Source: PoT sp049331405 (GTDB lineage Bacteria; Planctomycetota; Planctomycetia; Isosphaerales; Isosphaeraceae). Taken from it: a stretch of 64,000 nt of DNA. Below, in pieces: positions 1 to 8,304 of this stretch. A model generated the notes under the pieces. It was not told where the DNA came from. It did not search any database and was given only the letters and a program-made list of their open reading frames with translations. The position numbers and the translations under genes were made by a program. The DNA lies in the NCBI RefSeq assembly GCF_049331405.1, contig NZ_CP186274.1, forward strand, positions 2,108,001 to 2,172,000. Reading direction: 5' to 3'. Numbering within the stretch: position 1 is the first letter of the stretch; the number at the start of each line of letters is the position of its first letter.

Positions 1-471
1 CGAGACCGCGCCGATGCGCTGATAGGTCAGCGTCTTTTCGGCCGGGTCGTTGATCTGGGCGACGCGCTCGAGGTCCTTGGCGGTGATCCTGGCGAGCTCG
101 CTGGGATACTTGGCCGAGGCCCCTTCAGTCTCGGGGACGAACGGGAAGAGCGTCGTGTCGTCCGGGAACCGCGTGTCGACGCCGGGGCCGAACGGGACGC
201 TGAAGCCCGGGGGTAGCGAGTTCATATCGCCGGGGCGGAGGCGAGGGATCCCCTCGATCGAGCCGGGCCTGGATGCTGGCCCGGGGCCGACACCGGAGAC
301 CGAGCCGGAGGTGTTATTCTGGACCCCGGAGGAATAGCCGGTGCCCGTGCCCGAGCCGCTGCCCGAGGAGAGGCCCGGCCCGACCTGGGCCGAGGCCGAA
401 ATTGGTATCGCGATGGCGAACCCCAGGCCCAGGGTTGCGCGAACAGCCGTCTTGAAACGCGTTCGAGTCAT
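1..471 (-). CDS. Secreted protein of unknown function, truncated by window edge
   Basis: The reading frame starts at an ATG (469-471) and stays open to the window edge, giving the first 157 residues. The N-terminus is a typical Sec signal peptide: basic MTRTRFK, a hydrophobic core around residues 10-24, and an ASAQ cleavage site near 28. A Gly/Ser-rich low-complexity linker follows (about 30-70), then a Pro-rich stretch, then a helical segment (about 128-157, containing ITAKDLERVAQI) that may begin a helical-repeat domain. I do not recognise the family. The 3' end lies outside the window. The gene is on the same strand as the amidohydrolase that ends at 606, 135 bp away, so the two could be co-transcribed. 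Confidence 0.7.
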   Translation of the reverse strand, partial: MTRTRFKTAVRATLGLGFAIAIPISASAQVGPGLSSGSGSGTGTGYSSGVQNNTSGSVSGVGPGPASRPGSIEGIPRLRPGDMNSLPPGFSVPFGPGVDTRFPDDTTLFPFVPETEGASAKYPSELARITAKDLERVAQINDPAEKTLTYQRIGAVS

Positions 472-605
472 GGGTGCCAGCCCTAGGGGTGGGGACCTGT
501 ATTAGAGTTCCCCGAATCCCGAGAAAGAACCGGTCCGGCCGAATCGCGACGGCGCGCGGGCTCGGACACGCTCATGCTGAATCATGACCCGCGTTCCCCG
601 GCCGG

Positions 606-1925
606 TCAAATCGGAGGACGCTTTTCCGTCCCCTCGCGACTGAATATCCGGCGCGGGTTGTCGAGCAGGACCAGGCGCGCCAGTTCCAGGGCCCGGTCGA
701 TCGACCATCCCTGGCCTCGGACGCCCTCCTGGGCCAGCGTGCCGGCCAGCACTCGCCGGTACATATTGAATTTCGGCAGGACGAATTCGAGCTTGTAGGC
801 GTCGGAATAGTATCCCACCTGCTTCGTCTTCGGGACCGCCTGGAGCCGAGCTTTCAGGTCGTCGGCGATGAACGCGGGGATGTTCGAGTACCACCAGTGC
901 CCGTTCGGCACGACGTTCGGGAAGATCCAGGCGTAGGCGACCAACTCCGCCCCGGCGTCGGGGGAGAGGGTCGAGACCGGGAACGTCACGTTCGAGAAAT
1001 GGTTGAACAGCTCCCGATAGTCGGCCAGGCTCACCCTCCGGTCGAACAGGTCGCGCCCCCCGGCCACGCCGGCCGGGTAGATATTGCGGATCGGCCCGAT
1101 CATCAGGTCGAATGGCAGCTTGTAGTCGGCGCAGAACTCGGCAATCGTCCAGAAGACGACCTTGCGGATCTCGTCATGTTCGTCGGGACGGATATCGAGG
1201 TGGTGCAGGGCACGCCGGATCGGCGTCACCGCTCGCTTGGGGGACGCCTTCTGCGGGATGAAGTCGGGGGGCAGGCTGATCGCGCAGGCCCGGACCCCGC
1301 GTTCCACGAACCGCTCGAACACCTGGCCGATCGCCAGTCGGAGCGACGTGTAGTCGACGACGTCGACGCCCGACGTCTTCCGCAGACGCTCGAGGGTGGT
1401 CGGCTCATGCAGCTTGAGCACGAGGTCGTCGGTCCGGAGGCAGGGGACGTAGGCCCTGGTGTCCCAGCCTTCGAGGGGGTCGTCGAACTCGTTGGTGAGG
1501 AAGACGGCCTCGAGGTTGGTCTTGCTCCAAACCTCTTTATCCCAGGAGGCGCCCTGGGCCGACCGCTCGGCCCGGTCGTAGAGTTCGCCGATATTCTGCG
1601 GGGTGATCCGCTCGTGCGGGAAGTCGTGGAAGGTCTTGGCGATCTCGAGCAGCCAGGAGTACTGGACGGTGTTGTCGATCCGGTCCAGGAACTCGGAAAG
1701 GTTGCGCGATCGCGTTTTCGGGTCCAGGTCGGCCGAGACCCGGTCGATCGGCATCCCCGCCGAGTGGGCGAGTTCGGTATAGTAGTGGTAGCCGAGCACC
1801 TCGTCCAAATTTCGAGCCGCCGGGCGATGGGGATCGATGTGCGAGTGCGGGTCGAAGATCGGCCAGCTCGCGATTTCCTCGAAGAGTTCGCGGGCGGTGG
1901 AGTCGTGCGGGATGGTGGTCGGCAT
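606..1925 (-). CDS. Glucuronate isomerase (UxaC)-like amidohydrolase
   Basis: The protein (439 residues from the ATG at 1923-1925) has the amidohydrolase metal-binding opening PIFDPHSHIDP near residue 25. This resembles the PIFDYHCHL start of uronate isomerase UxaC, which interconverts glucuronate/fructuronate and galacturonate/tagaturonate. A late WWYSNIP stretch and an aromatic-rich barrel also fit the family. It may therefore act on a uronate or a related sugar acid, but the substrate cannot be read from sequence. A longer form would need a TTG at 1982, and the extra 19 residues look non-conserved, so the ATG was preferred. It is divergent from the CoaB-like gene at 2051, with a shared 125-bp intergenic region. 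It could also be a related planctomycete amidohydrolase with a different activity. Confidence 0.75.
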   Translation of the reverse strand: MPTTIPHDSTARELFEEIASWPIFDPHSHIDPHRPAARNLDEVLGYHYYTELAHSAGMPIDRVSADLDPKTRSRNLSEFLDRIDNTVQYSWLLEIAKTFHDFPHERITPQNIGELYDRAERSAQGASWDKEVWSKTNLEAVFLTNEFDDPLEGWDTRAYVPCLRTDDLVLKLHEPTTLERLRKTSGVDVVDYTSLRLAIGQVFERFVERGVRACAISLPPDFIPQKASPKRAVTPIRRALHHLDIRPDEHDEIRKVVFWTIAEFCADYKLPFDLMIGPIRNIYPAGVAGGRDLFDRRVSLADYRELFNHFSNVTFPVSTLSPDAGAELVAYAWIFPNVVPNGHWWYSNIPAFIADDLKARLQAVPKTKQVGYYSDAYKLEFVLPKFNMYRRVLAGTLAQEGVRGQGWSIDRALELARLVLLDNPRRIFSREGTEKRPPI

Positions 1926-2050
1926 CGGTTTGCGATTCGTCGGTGGCGTTTGACGGAAGAGAAAAAAGGCGGACCTGGCCAATCAATGGTTGGACCCAGG
2001 TCAACCTAGCCGCCGGGGTAGGATCACGCAAGAGAGGAGAATCGGCCGGG

Positions 2051-2821
2051 ATGAACGTGGTGGTGACCGGCGGCGGGACGATCGCGCCGATTGACGACGT
2101 CCGCTCGATCACGAATGTGTCCTCGGGCCGTTTCTCCGCGATGATCAGCGAGGCCTGGCTGCGCCTGGGGGCCGACGTCTGGCACATCCACGCGCCCTCG
2201 GCCCTCCTGCCCTATCAACGCTCGGCCCGCTTCGACCTGGAGACTCCCGACCCTGAGGCCGAGATGGCCCGCCTCGAGAGGCTCCGCGACGAATACCAGG
2301 GGGTCAGGTCGCGGCTCCATCGGGTCCCGCTCCGGGTCGGGACGGTGGCCGAGTACGCGAACACCCTGCGCCATGTGCTGCAAACCCAGTCGATCGACGT
2401 GGCGATGCTCGCGATGGCCGTCTCCGACTTCGAGCCGGAGCCGTTCCTCGGCAAGATCGACTCCGACGCCGAGACCCTGCTCATCCAGGGGCGGCACGTC
2501 CCCAAGGTGATCCGCTCGGTGCGCGATTGGGCCCCGAACGTCTATCTCGTCGGGTTCAAGCTCCTCTCGGGGGTGAGCCAGGCGGAGCTCATGCGCGAGG
2601 CCGAGGACGCCTGCCTCGTCAATCGCGCCGACGCGACGGTCGCCAACGACCTCCAGACCCTCAGGGCCGGCCAGCACACCGTGCATGTCGTCAGGCCGGG
2701 GCAGGCCCCAGAGACCCTCGGCCCCGGGGACGACCTCGGCGACCGCCTCGTCGATCGCCTCGCCCGCTGGATCAAGGCCGAGGGGCGCGAGCCCGCCACT
2801 CCCGAGCCTTCTGGCCTCTGA
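2051..2821 (+). CDS. CoaB-type phosphopantothenoylcysteine synthetase domain protein
   Basis: A 256-residue protein that opens with MNVVVTGGGTIAPIDDVR, the dinucleotide/CTP-binding start of the DFP (CoaB) fold, followed by NVSSGRFS. CoaB couples 4'-phosphopantothenate to cysteine in coenzyme A synthesis. The mid-region AMAVSDFEPE and GKIDS correspond to the AAVAD(Y/F) and GKI(K)S motifs of CoaB, and LVGFKL and VANDL match later conserved blocks. There is no CoaC (decarboxylase) flavodoxin domain, so it is a stand-alone ligase domain. The start at 2051 was chosen because an AGAGAGGAG stretch precedes it and the motif begins at residue 2; an in-frame start at 1943 would add 36 unconserved residues. 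The middle (about residues 70-120) is longer than usual, so the exact substrate is less certain. Confidence 0.75.
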   Translation: MNVVVTGGGTIAPIDDVRSITNVSSGRFSAMISEAWLRLGADVWHIHAPSALLPYQRSARFDLETPDPEAEMARLERLRDEYQGVRSRLHRVPLRVGTVAEYANTLRHVLQTQSIDVAMLAMAVSDFEPEPFLGKIDSDAETLLIQGRHVPKVIRSVRDWAPNVYLVGFKLLSGVSQAELMREAEDACLVNRADATVANDLQTLRAGQHTVHVVRPGQAPETLGPGDDLGDRLVDRLARWIKAEGREPATPEPSGL

Positions 2822-3021
2822 ACCGCCGCGACCATGCGTCGGTTCCGTCAATCGGGATGCGAAAAATGATGCGAATTCGCTCGCGCGTCCCGCCGGGCGA
2901 GTTCGGCCTTGATTCCGGTGCTCGTCTTGTCGGTGCAAGCCGGAGCGTGTTACGAAGGAGGGAATCCCATCATTTCCACGGCGTAATCGCTGCGCTCGAT
3001 CGAACCCGCGGATCCAGCCCG

Positions 3022-4644
3022 ATGAACGTACCTTTCGACACGGCTTCGTCGAATCCGTCAGGCCGGCTCACCCTGGAAGCACAGGGTTTCAGGGGCCTGA
3101 AGGAACAGCACTGGAACGGATTGCAGGCAACCCTGGTCGAGCAGGCAGCCCGGCTCGGCGAGGGGGAATTCTCGGACCAGGGGGCCCTGGTCTTCAGGAC
3201 CGGGAAGTACACCGGCCGATCCCCCAAGGACAAGTTCATCGTCCGCGAGGGGTCGTGCTCGGCGGAGGTCGACTGGGGAGACGTCAACCAGCCGTTCGAC
3301 CCCGAGTTGTTCGACCGGCTGCATGAGCGAGTCCTGGCCTATCTCCAGGGGAAGAACGTCTGGGTGCAGGACCTCTTCGCGGGCGCCGACCCCGCCTATC
3401 GACTCCCGATCCGGGTCGTCTGCGAGCGGGCCTATCACGCCCTCTTCTCCCGACAGCTCTTCATCAGGCCGACCCCCGAGGAACTCGCGTCCCATCACCC
3501 CGAGTTCACGATCGTGGCGGCACCGGGCTTCCTCGCGGTCCCCGAGCGTGACGGGACCCGCAGCGAGGTCTTCATCATCATCAACTTCGCGAGGAAGATC
3601 GTCCTCGTAGGGGGGACCGAGTACGCGGGGGAGATCAAGAAGTCGATCTTCTCGATCCTGAACTACCTCCTGCCGCTCCGAGGCGTGCTATCGATGCACT
3701 GCTCGGCGAATGTCGGGGACGACGGCGACGTGGCGCTCTTTTTCGGCCTCTCGGGTACGGGGAAGACCACGCTCTCGGCAGACCCTCTCCGCGCCCTGAT
3801 CGGCGATGACGAGCACGGTTGGAGCGACGACGGCGTCTTCAACTTCGAAGGGGGTTGCTACGCCAAGTGCATCAGGCTCGATCGCCTGAACGAGCCCGAG
3901 ATCTTCGACGCGATCCGGTTCGGCACCGTGCTCGAGAACGTCGTCCTCGACCCGGTTACCCGGATTCCCGACTTCGCCGACGCCTCGCTCACCGAGAATA
4001 CGCGAGCGGCCTATCCGCTCGAGGCCATCCCGCACCACGTTCCCGGCGGTTGCGGGTCTCACCCGAAGCAGATCATCTTCCTGACCTGCGACGCCTTCGG
4101 CGTTCTGCCGCCCGTCTCTCGGCTCACCCCGGAGCAGGCGATGTACCACTTCCTCTCGGGTTATACGGCGAAGGTGGCGGGGACAGAACGCGACCTCGGC
4201 AGCGAACCGGCGGCCACGTTCAGCACCTGCTTCGGCGCCCCGTTCATGACCCTCCCACCCCGACGTTACGCCGACCTTCTCGGGGCCAAGATGCGGAAGC
4301 ACAACGTCCCGGCCTGGCTCCTAAACACGGGCTGGACCGGCGGAGGAGGGGGGCGAGGCCGCCGGATCGCGCTGCCGTACACCCGGGCCCTCGTCGACGC
4401 GATCCTCGGCGGCGTCCTGCTAGAGGCCGATCACGCGGTCGACCCGATCTTCGGGCTCGACTTCCCCAGGACCTGCCCGGGCGTACCCCCGGAGATCCTC
4501 GACCCGAGGCGTGCCTGGTCGAACCCCGCCGACTACGACGTCCAGGCGGTCCGGCTCGCGCAGAGGTTCGTCTCCAACTTCGCCCGATTCCAGAACGTCG
4601 AGCCTGCGATCCGCGAGGCGGGCCCCAGGAAGATCGAGGCCTGA
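3022..4644 (+). CDS. pckA: Phosphoenolpyruvate carboxykinase (ATP)
   Basis: Catalyses oxaloacetate + ATP to phosphoenolpyruvate + CO2 + ADP, the first committed step of gluconeogenesis, in the cytosol. The 540-residue length matches ATP-type PEPCK. The RTGKYTGRSPKDKF block near residue 67, the P-loop GLSGTGKTTLS near 243, and the metal/substrate block IGDDEHGWSDDGVFNFEGG right after it are all intact. TGWTGGGGGRGRRI near 440 matches the C-terminal nucleotide-contact region. The start is the ATG at 3022: the family alignment begins soon after it, and the in-frame sequence further upstream looks non-coding. It stands alone, 200 bp after the CoaB-like gene, and converges on the DEAD-box helicase gene. 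Confidence 0.95.
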   Translation: MNVPFDTASSNPSGRLTLEAQGFRGLKEQHWNGLQATLVEQAARLGEGEFSDQGALVFRTGKYTGRSPKDKFIVREGSCSAEVDWGDVNQPFDPELFDRLHERVLAYLQGKNVWVQDLFAGADPAYRLPIRVVCERAYHALFSRQLFIRPTPEELASHHPEFTIVAAPGFLAVPERDGTRSEVFIIINFARKIVLVGGTEYAGEIKKSIFSILNYLLPLRGVLSMHCSANVGDDGDVALFFGLSGTGKTTLSADPLRALIGDDEHGWSDDGVFNFEGGCYAKCIRLDRLNEPEIFDAIRFGTVLENVVLDPVTRIPDFADASLTENTRAAYPLEAIPHHVPGGCGSHPKQIIFLTCDAFGVLPPVSRLTPEQAMYHFLSGYTAKVAGTERDLGSEPAATFSTCFGAPFMTLPPRRYADLLGAKMRKHNVPAWLLNTGWTGGGGGRGRRIALPYTRALVDAILGGVLLEADHAVDPIFGLDFPRTCPGVPPEILDPRRAWSNPADYDVQAVRLAQRFVSNFARFQNVEPAIREAGPRKIEA

Positions 4645-4678
4645 AACCCCCTGCCACGAGTGGCAAGGAACGCAAAAA

Positions 4679-4710
4679 GGGGATCGTCGCCAGTGCTGGC
4701 GACGATCCCC
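4679..4710 (-). terminator. Rho-independent terminator of the DEAD-box helicase gene
   Basis: Perfect inverted repeat (arm GGGGATCGTCGCCAG, 15 bp, with a 2-nt centre; in practice a 13-bp stem with a 6-nt loop). Read on the minus strand it is followed directly by TTTTT, so it suits the minus-strand helicase that ends at 4743. It may also stop plus-strand pckA transcripts. Confidence 0.8.
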
Positions 4711-4742
4711 TCGAATGACTTCACGATGGCCTCAGCCCGAAA

Positions 4743-6074
4743 TCAACCGCGGCCGACGCCCTGCGTCTCGCGATCCCGACGGCGACGGAGGCCCGGGTGC
4801 GACGGGCCGCCACGCTTGGGATAGCGACCGGGACGGCCGGGGCCACCGGGGCGGAACCCCTGGCGAGACTGAGGACGGAAGACCGGACGCGGCAGGGTCG
4901 GGACACCCTCGACCTCGTCACGCTCGAGCGCCCGGGAGATGTTCCGCTCGATCTGGTCGAGCAGCTTGCCCTGATCCGGGAGGATGAGCGAGAAGGCGAC
5001 GCCGTCGACACCCATCCGGCCCGTTCGGCCGATGCGGTGGACGTAGTGCGTGGGGTCTTCGGGAAGGTCGAAGTTCACGACGTGCGAGACGCCGCGGACG
5101 TCGATGCCTCGGCCCACGACATCGGTGGCGACGAGGGTCGTCAGCCGGCCGCCGCGGAAGCCCTGGAGGACGCGGTTACGCTGAGCCTGGCTGAGGTTGC
5201 CGTGCATCGTATCGGCCGAGATACCCTCGGCGCGGAGCAGGGTGCCCACGCGATCCGCCCCGCGCTTGGTGCGGCAGAAGACGATCGCCCGAGGTGCCTG
5301 CTCGCGACGGAGCAGCTTGACCAGCAACTCAAACTTGCGCTCGGCCGACACCATGATGTACGACTGCTTGATGGCCGGGATGGTCGCGTCTTCATTGTCC
5401 CGGATCAGGCGGACATCGACCGGATCATTGAGATAGGTGCCGGCGAGATCGCGGACTTCGCGTGGCATCGTGGCCGAGAGGAGCAAGGTCTGCCGCGTCT
5501 CGGGCACCGCCTTGAGGATCGTCTCGACGGCCGGCCGGAAGCCGATGTCGAGCATCTGGTCGGCCTCGTCGAGGACGACCATGCGGACCTTGTCGAGCCG
5601 GATGGCATGACGGGCCATCAGGTCCATCAAGCGTCCCGGGGTGGCCACCACGAGCTGGCAGCCGGCACCCAGCAACTGCTGCTGGCGATAGATGGACTCG
5701 CCGCCGACGACCGCCACCGCTCGCAGCCGGCGCCCGAACGAGAGCTTCTCGAACTCGCGGCAGATCTGGATCACGAGCTCGCGGGTCGGAGCCAGGATCA
5801 GGGCCTGGGGCCGTCGCTCACGCTCGTCGGTACGCTCGAGGATCGGAACCAGGAACGAGGCCGTCTTGCCAGTCCCCGTCGGCGCATTGCCCAGGCAGTC
5901 GCGGCCGGCGATGGCCGGGGCAATCATCTGGCTCTGAATCGGACTCGGATCTTTGAACCCGCTGCGGGCCAATGCTTTCAGAGTCACCGCACTCACGCCC
6001 AGGCTTTCAAAGCTCACAGAACCTTCGGAAACCTGGCACTCGGAATCTTGGGAATCATTCGTCGTCGTCTGCAA
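4743..6074 (-). CDS. DEAD-box ATP-dependent RNA helicase (RhlE/DeaD type)
   Basis: An RNA helicase expected to unwind structured RNA, for example in ribosome assembly or decay. It carries all core motifs in order: Q-motif (GFKDPSPIQSQ, near 39), Walker A APTGTGKT (64-71), PTREL, VATPGR, DEAD (169-172), SAT (200-202) and HRIGRTGR (346-353). A short Gly/Arg/Pro-rich tail follows (RPGGPGRPGRYPKRGG), a common RNA-binding extension. The start is a TTG at 6072-6074, because AAGGAG stands 6 nt before it and the Q-motif domain begins soon after. An ATG at 6188 (38 residues longer) and a TTG at 6269 are alternatives, but both lack a ribosome-binding site. The gene has its own terminator at 4679-4710 and a long low-GC leader upstream. 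Confidence 0.93.
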   Translation of the reverse strand: MQTTTNDSQDSECQVSEGSVSFESLGVSAVTLKALARSGFKDPSPIQSQMIAPAIAGRDCLGNAPTGTGKTASFLVPILERTDERERRPQALILAPTRELVIQICREFEKLSFGRRLRAVAVVGGESIYRQQQLLGAGCQLVVATPGRLMDLMARHAIRLDKVRMVVLDEADQMLDIGFRPAVETILKAVPETRQTLLLSATMPREVRDLAGTYLNDPVDVRLIRDNEDATIPAIKQSYIMVSAERKFELLVKLLRREQAPRAIVFCRTKRGADRVGTLLRAEGISADTMHGNLSQAQRNRVLQGFRGGRLTTLVATDVVGRGIDVRGVSHVVNFDLPEDPTHYVHRIGRTGRMGVDGVAFSLILPDQGKLLDQIERNISRALERDEVEGVPTLPRPVFRPQSRQGFRPGGPGRPGRYPKRGGPSHPGLRRRRDRETQGVGRG

Positions 6075-6848
6075 ACTCAGCTCCTTGGTTACCCCGACTT
6101 GCGGCGCGGACGGTACAACCCGAACGGTCGTCCGTTGATGCGGACGCGGCTTGCGTGAGTCGGCCTTGTCGCGCCAAGGGGTCCGCATCCGGGAACCGGA
6201 CGCGGAAAAAGAAGCAAGCGCAAAGAGACCAACGGGCAGGTGGCTCGCGAGGTAGGATCTCGGCCTCAAGCCGGTAGGGTAGAACCCTCCTATATTTTCA
6301 ACGGGTTCATTCTATCACAAGGACAGAAAAAAGCGAACCGGAATTCCTTCGACATGTGGTTTCCTCACTCGATGACCCAGGCTCGCCAGGCTTTCCGACC
6401 CATCCGCCTCTTGAGATCTCCTCATCTTCTCACAATGGAATGTTTGCGAAAAAAAATCGGGCTCGGATCCGTAACCATGCGAACGGCAGGCATTATCACA
6501 GATTCGGCATTCGCAACAGGAACCCATGAAATGGAAATACAAAGTCTCACCACAGATCCCATTCCACCTGCTTTTACACCAATTCTGAGGTCTATGGGTT
6601 AGCAAGGTTTCGTGCCGGTATTCGAGAGGAACCACAACGCGCCAGGGGGGAGTCCTCTTTCACGAACGAGAAGAAGCCGACAGAGATCCGCATCTCCTGG
6701 GAAGCGATTGGTCACGTCGGGCAATTAACGGCCAGAAACGCGTCTCAGTTTGATGACGTCGTTCTCAGTTTGAGAATCGAGAGTAAGTTCGGCCCCTTGC
6801 ACATCAACGAGGACATGGGCGAAATGATCTGGCCTCGGAAAAAAGAGA
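6075..6848. other. Lower-GC region between helicase and DksA-like gene
   Basis: About 770 bp with visibly lower GC than the flanking genes. I see no convincing gene. It contains the alternative helicase starts (6188, 6269) and must hold the helicase promoter and leader. Short reading frames here lack ribosome-binding sites and recognisable domains. Confidence 0.5.
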
Positions 6849-6877
6849 AAGGCCGTCGGAATGTTTCCGACGGCCTT
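6849..6877 (-). terminator. Rho-independent terminator of the DksA/TraR-like gene
   Basis: A 13-bp perfect stem (AAGGCCGTCGGAA) with a TGT loop. On the minus strand it is followed by a T-rich run (TCTCTTTTTT), 39 bp beyond the stop codon of the gene at 6916. Confidence 0.85.
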
Positions 6878-6915
6878 CGCGGTTCCAGGAGGATGGACCG
6901 AATGGACGGGCTGGA

Positions 6916-7401
6916 TTAGCGGCCCGACTCGCTCAGGTCCATCTCGAAATCGCTGAGATTGATCTCGGAGTCGTGGTCATGATCGTCGCTGGGCTTGTCA
7001 TAGATCTTGGCCCAGCGATGGTCGTCGACCCCGGAACCGAAGGCCTGGCCGTTCCGCTCGTTCTCGCGTTGGCAATCGATGCAGCTATTGGTGTAGGGCA
7101 GCGCATTCAGGCGAGCCTCTGCGATCTTACCGTTGCAATATTCGCATTTACCGTAATTCCCTTCGACGATACGCTGAAGGGCGTGCTCGATCTGGCCAAG
7201 TTCGCGGCTTTCAATCTCGACGAGCTGCGAAGAGATCTCATCGTTGGCGGTATCGACGGCAGCGTCGACGTTATCGCCGACGGTATTGAGTTTGGCGAAC
7301 TCCCGGAAACTATCCATGTCCCCGTTGAGGGCTTTGCGGAGCGCATCGCGACGGGCGACCAGTCGCGAGTGAAGGCGGAGTAGGGAATCTTTGCGGGCCA
7401 T
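6916..7401 (-). CDS. DksA/TraR family zinc-finger protein
   Basis: A 161-residue protein with a helical N-terminal half (coiled-coil-like, residues about 3-80) and a C4 zinc finger: CEYC near 100 and CIDC near 121. This is the layout of DksA/TraR proteins, which bind the RNA polymerase secondary channel and adjust transcription, often with ppGpp. The start is certain: GGAGGTGTAAC stands just before the ATG. The acidic C-terminal tail (DDHDHDSEINLSDFEMD) extends beyond classical DksA. I cannot see the DxxDxA coiled-coil tip of E. coli DksA, so its effect on polymerase is not assured. It is a single-gene unit with its own terminator. Confidence 0.85.
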   Translation of the reverse strand: MARKDSLLRLHSRLVARRDALRKALNGDMDSFREFAKLNTVGDNVDAAVDTANDEISSQLVEIESRELGQIEHALQRIVEGNYGKCEYCNGKIAEARLNALPYTNSCIDCQRENERNGQAFGSGVDDHRWAKIYDKPSDDHDHDSEINLSDFEMDLSESGR

Positions 7402-8242
7402 GTTACACCTCCAGGTGTACGTCGAAGCGGATCAACGGTTCCCGAGATCGGACCGACGGACCCGCGGTTTTCGAAAGCGTTGTGACAAACCCAGTCTCGA
7501 TTGGATAGTCACTCTTCAAATAGGATCCGGGATCAAACAATGATTGACCGGGTCGTCACCAACACCCCCAAAGGTCTTGGCGGAATCACAACCACCTCTT
7601 GGAGATCGTCAAACAGCGGTGGTTCGCGTCAAGTCTTCTAGCACATTATGCGCCACGAGCAAGAGGCTCACCGCTTTTCAGCGCTCTCCAGGGATAATAC
7701 GTCGAACCGGGACAAAGGTTTGCCAGAAACAAAACGTTTTCGTCCCTCTTATCCCGATGACGCTTCCATCCGGACAATTCGACAAGAAAACCTGCCAAAT
7801 TTGAACCCGATGGTTCCAGGAATGTCCCTTCTTTCCTGGAGTCATGCCCCCAACGATCCAAGCACTCTTGTATGGACTCCGGGTATTCTCGGGACGCATC
7901 GATCTGCAAATTGGACAAATTGACGATCGAAAAGTTCCCAAGGAATTCGTGGCGACTCAGGATTTTCCGTCCGCCCTTCACTCCGATCGCGATACCACCA
8001 CTTGGACATGCTTCATGGACTTCAACAAGTTTATCCAGGCCACCTAGTCTTCCTTAATTCTCATCAGTTGCACTTTCATTTCTCAGGTTTCTCAAATCGT
8101 ATCGTCGCCTGCCATCGGCTCGACGTGGCAGCCAGGGCCCTTGGCTATGAACCGACCATTCTGAGCGGTCACCTTATCCGCAATTCTCGGTGACCCCCAA
8201 CCTCGCGGTATGGGTGGTAATGCCACGACTCTACACCACGAG
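7402..8242. other. Low-GC intergenic region, no gene recognised
   Basis: About 840 bp with lower GC than the neighbouring genes. Several short open frames exist on both strands, but none has a good ribosome-binding site, coding-like codon use or a recognisable motif. It contains the upstream region of the DksA-like gene at its left end. No tRNA-like cloverleaf or transposase remnant was seen. Confidence 0.5.
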
Positions 8243-8261
8243 GCGTGACGCTGCGTCACGC
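8243..8261 (-). terminator. Short hairpin downstream of the secreted TPR-like gene
   Basis: Inverted repeat GCGTGACG-CTG-CGTCACGC, 8-bp stem, 44 bp beyond the stop of the gene at 8305. There is no T-run after it, so it is only a possible terminator. Confidence 0.35.
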
Positions 8262-8304
8262 TCTGGTAAAGGACGCTCGTTCGCACACAAGACACGCCGA
8301 AGCC

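Noticed and set aside
7646..7981. 111-codon frame on the minus strand in the low-GC region.
   Set aside because: No Shine-Dalgarno sequence, no recognisable domain, and overlapping frames of similar length exist on the other strand.
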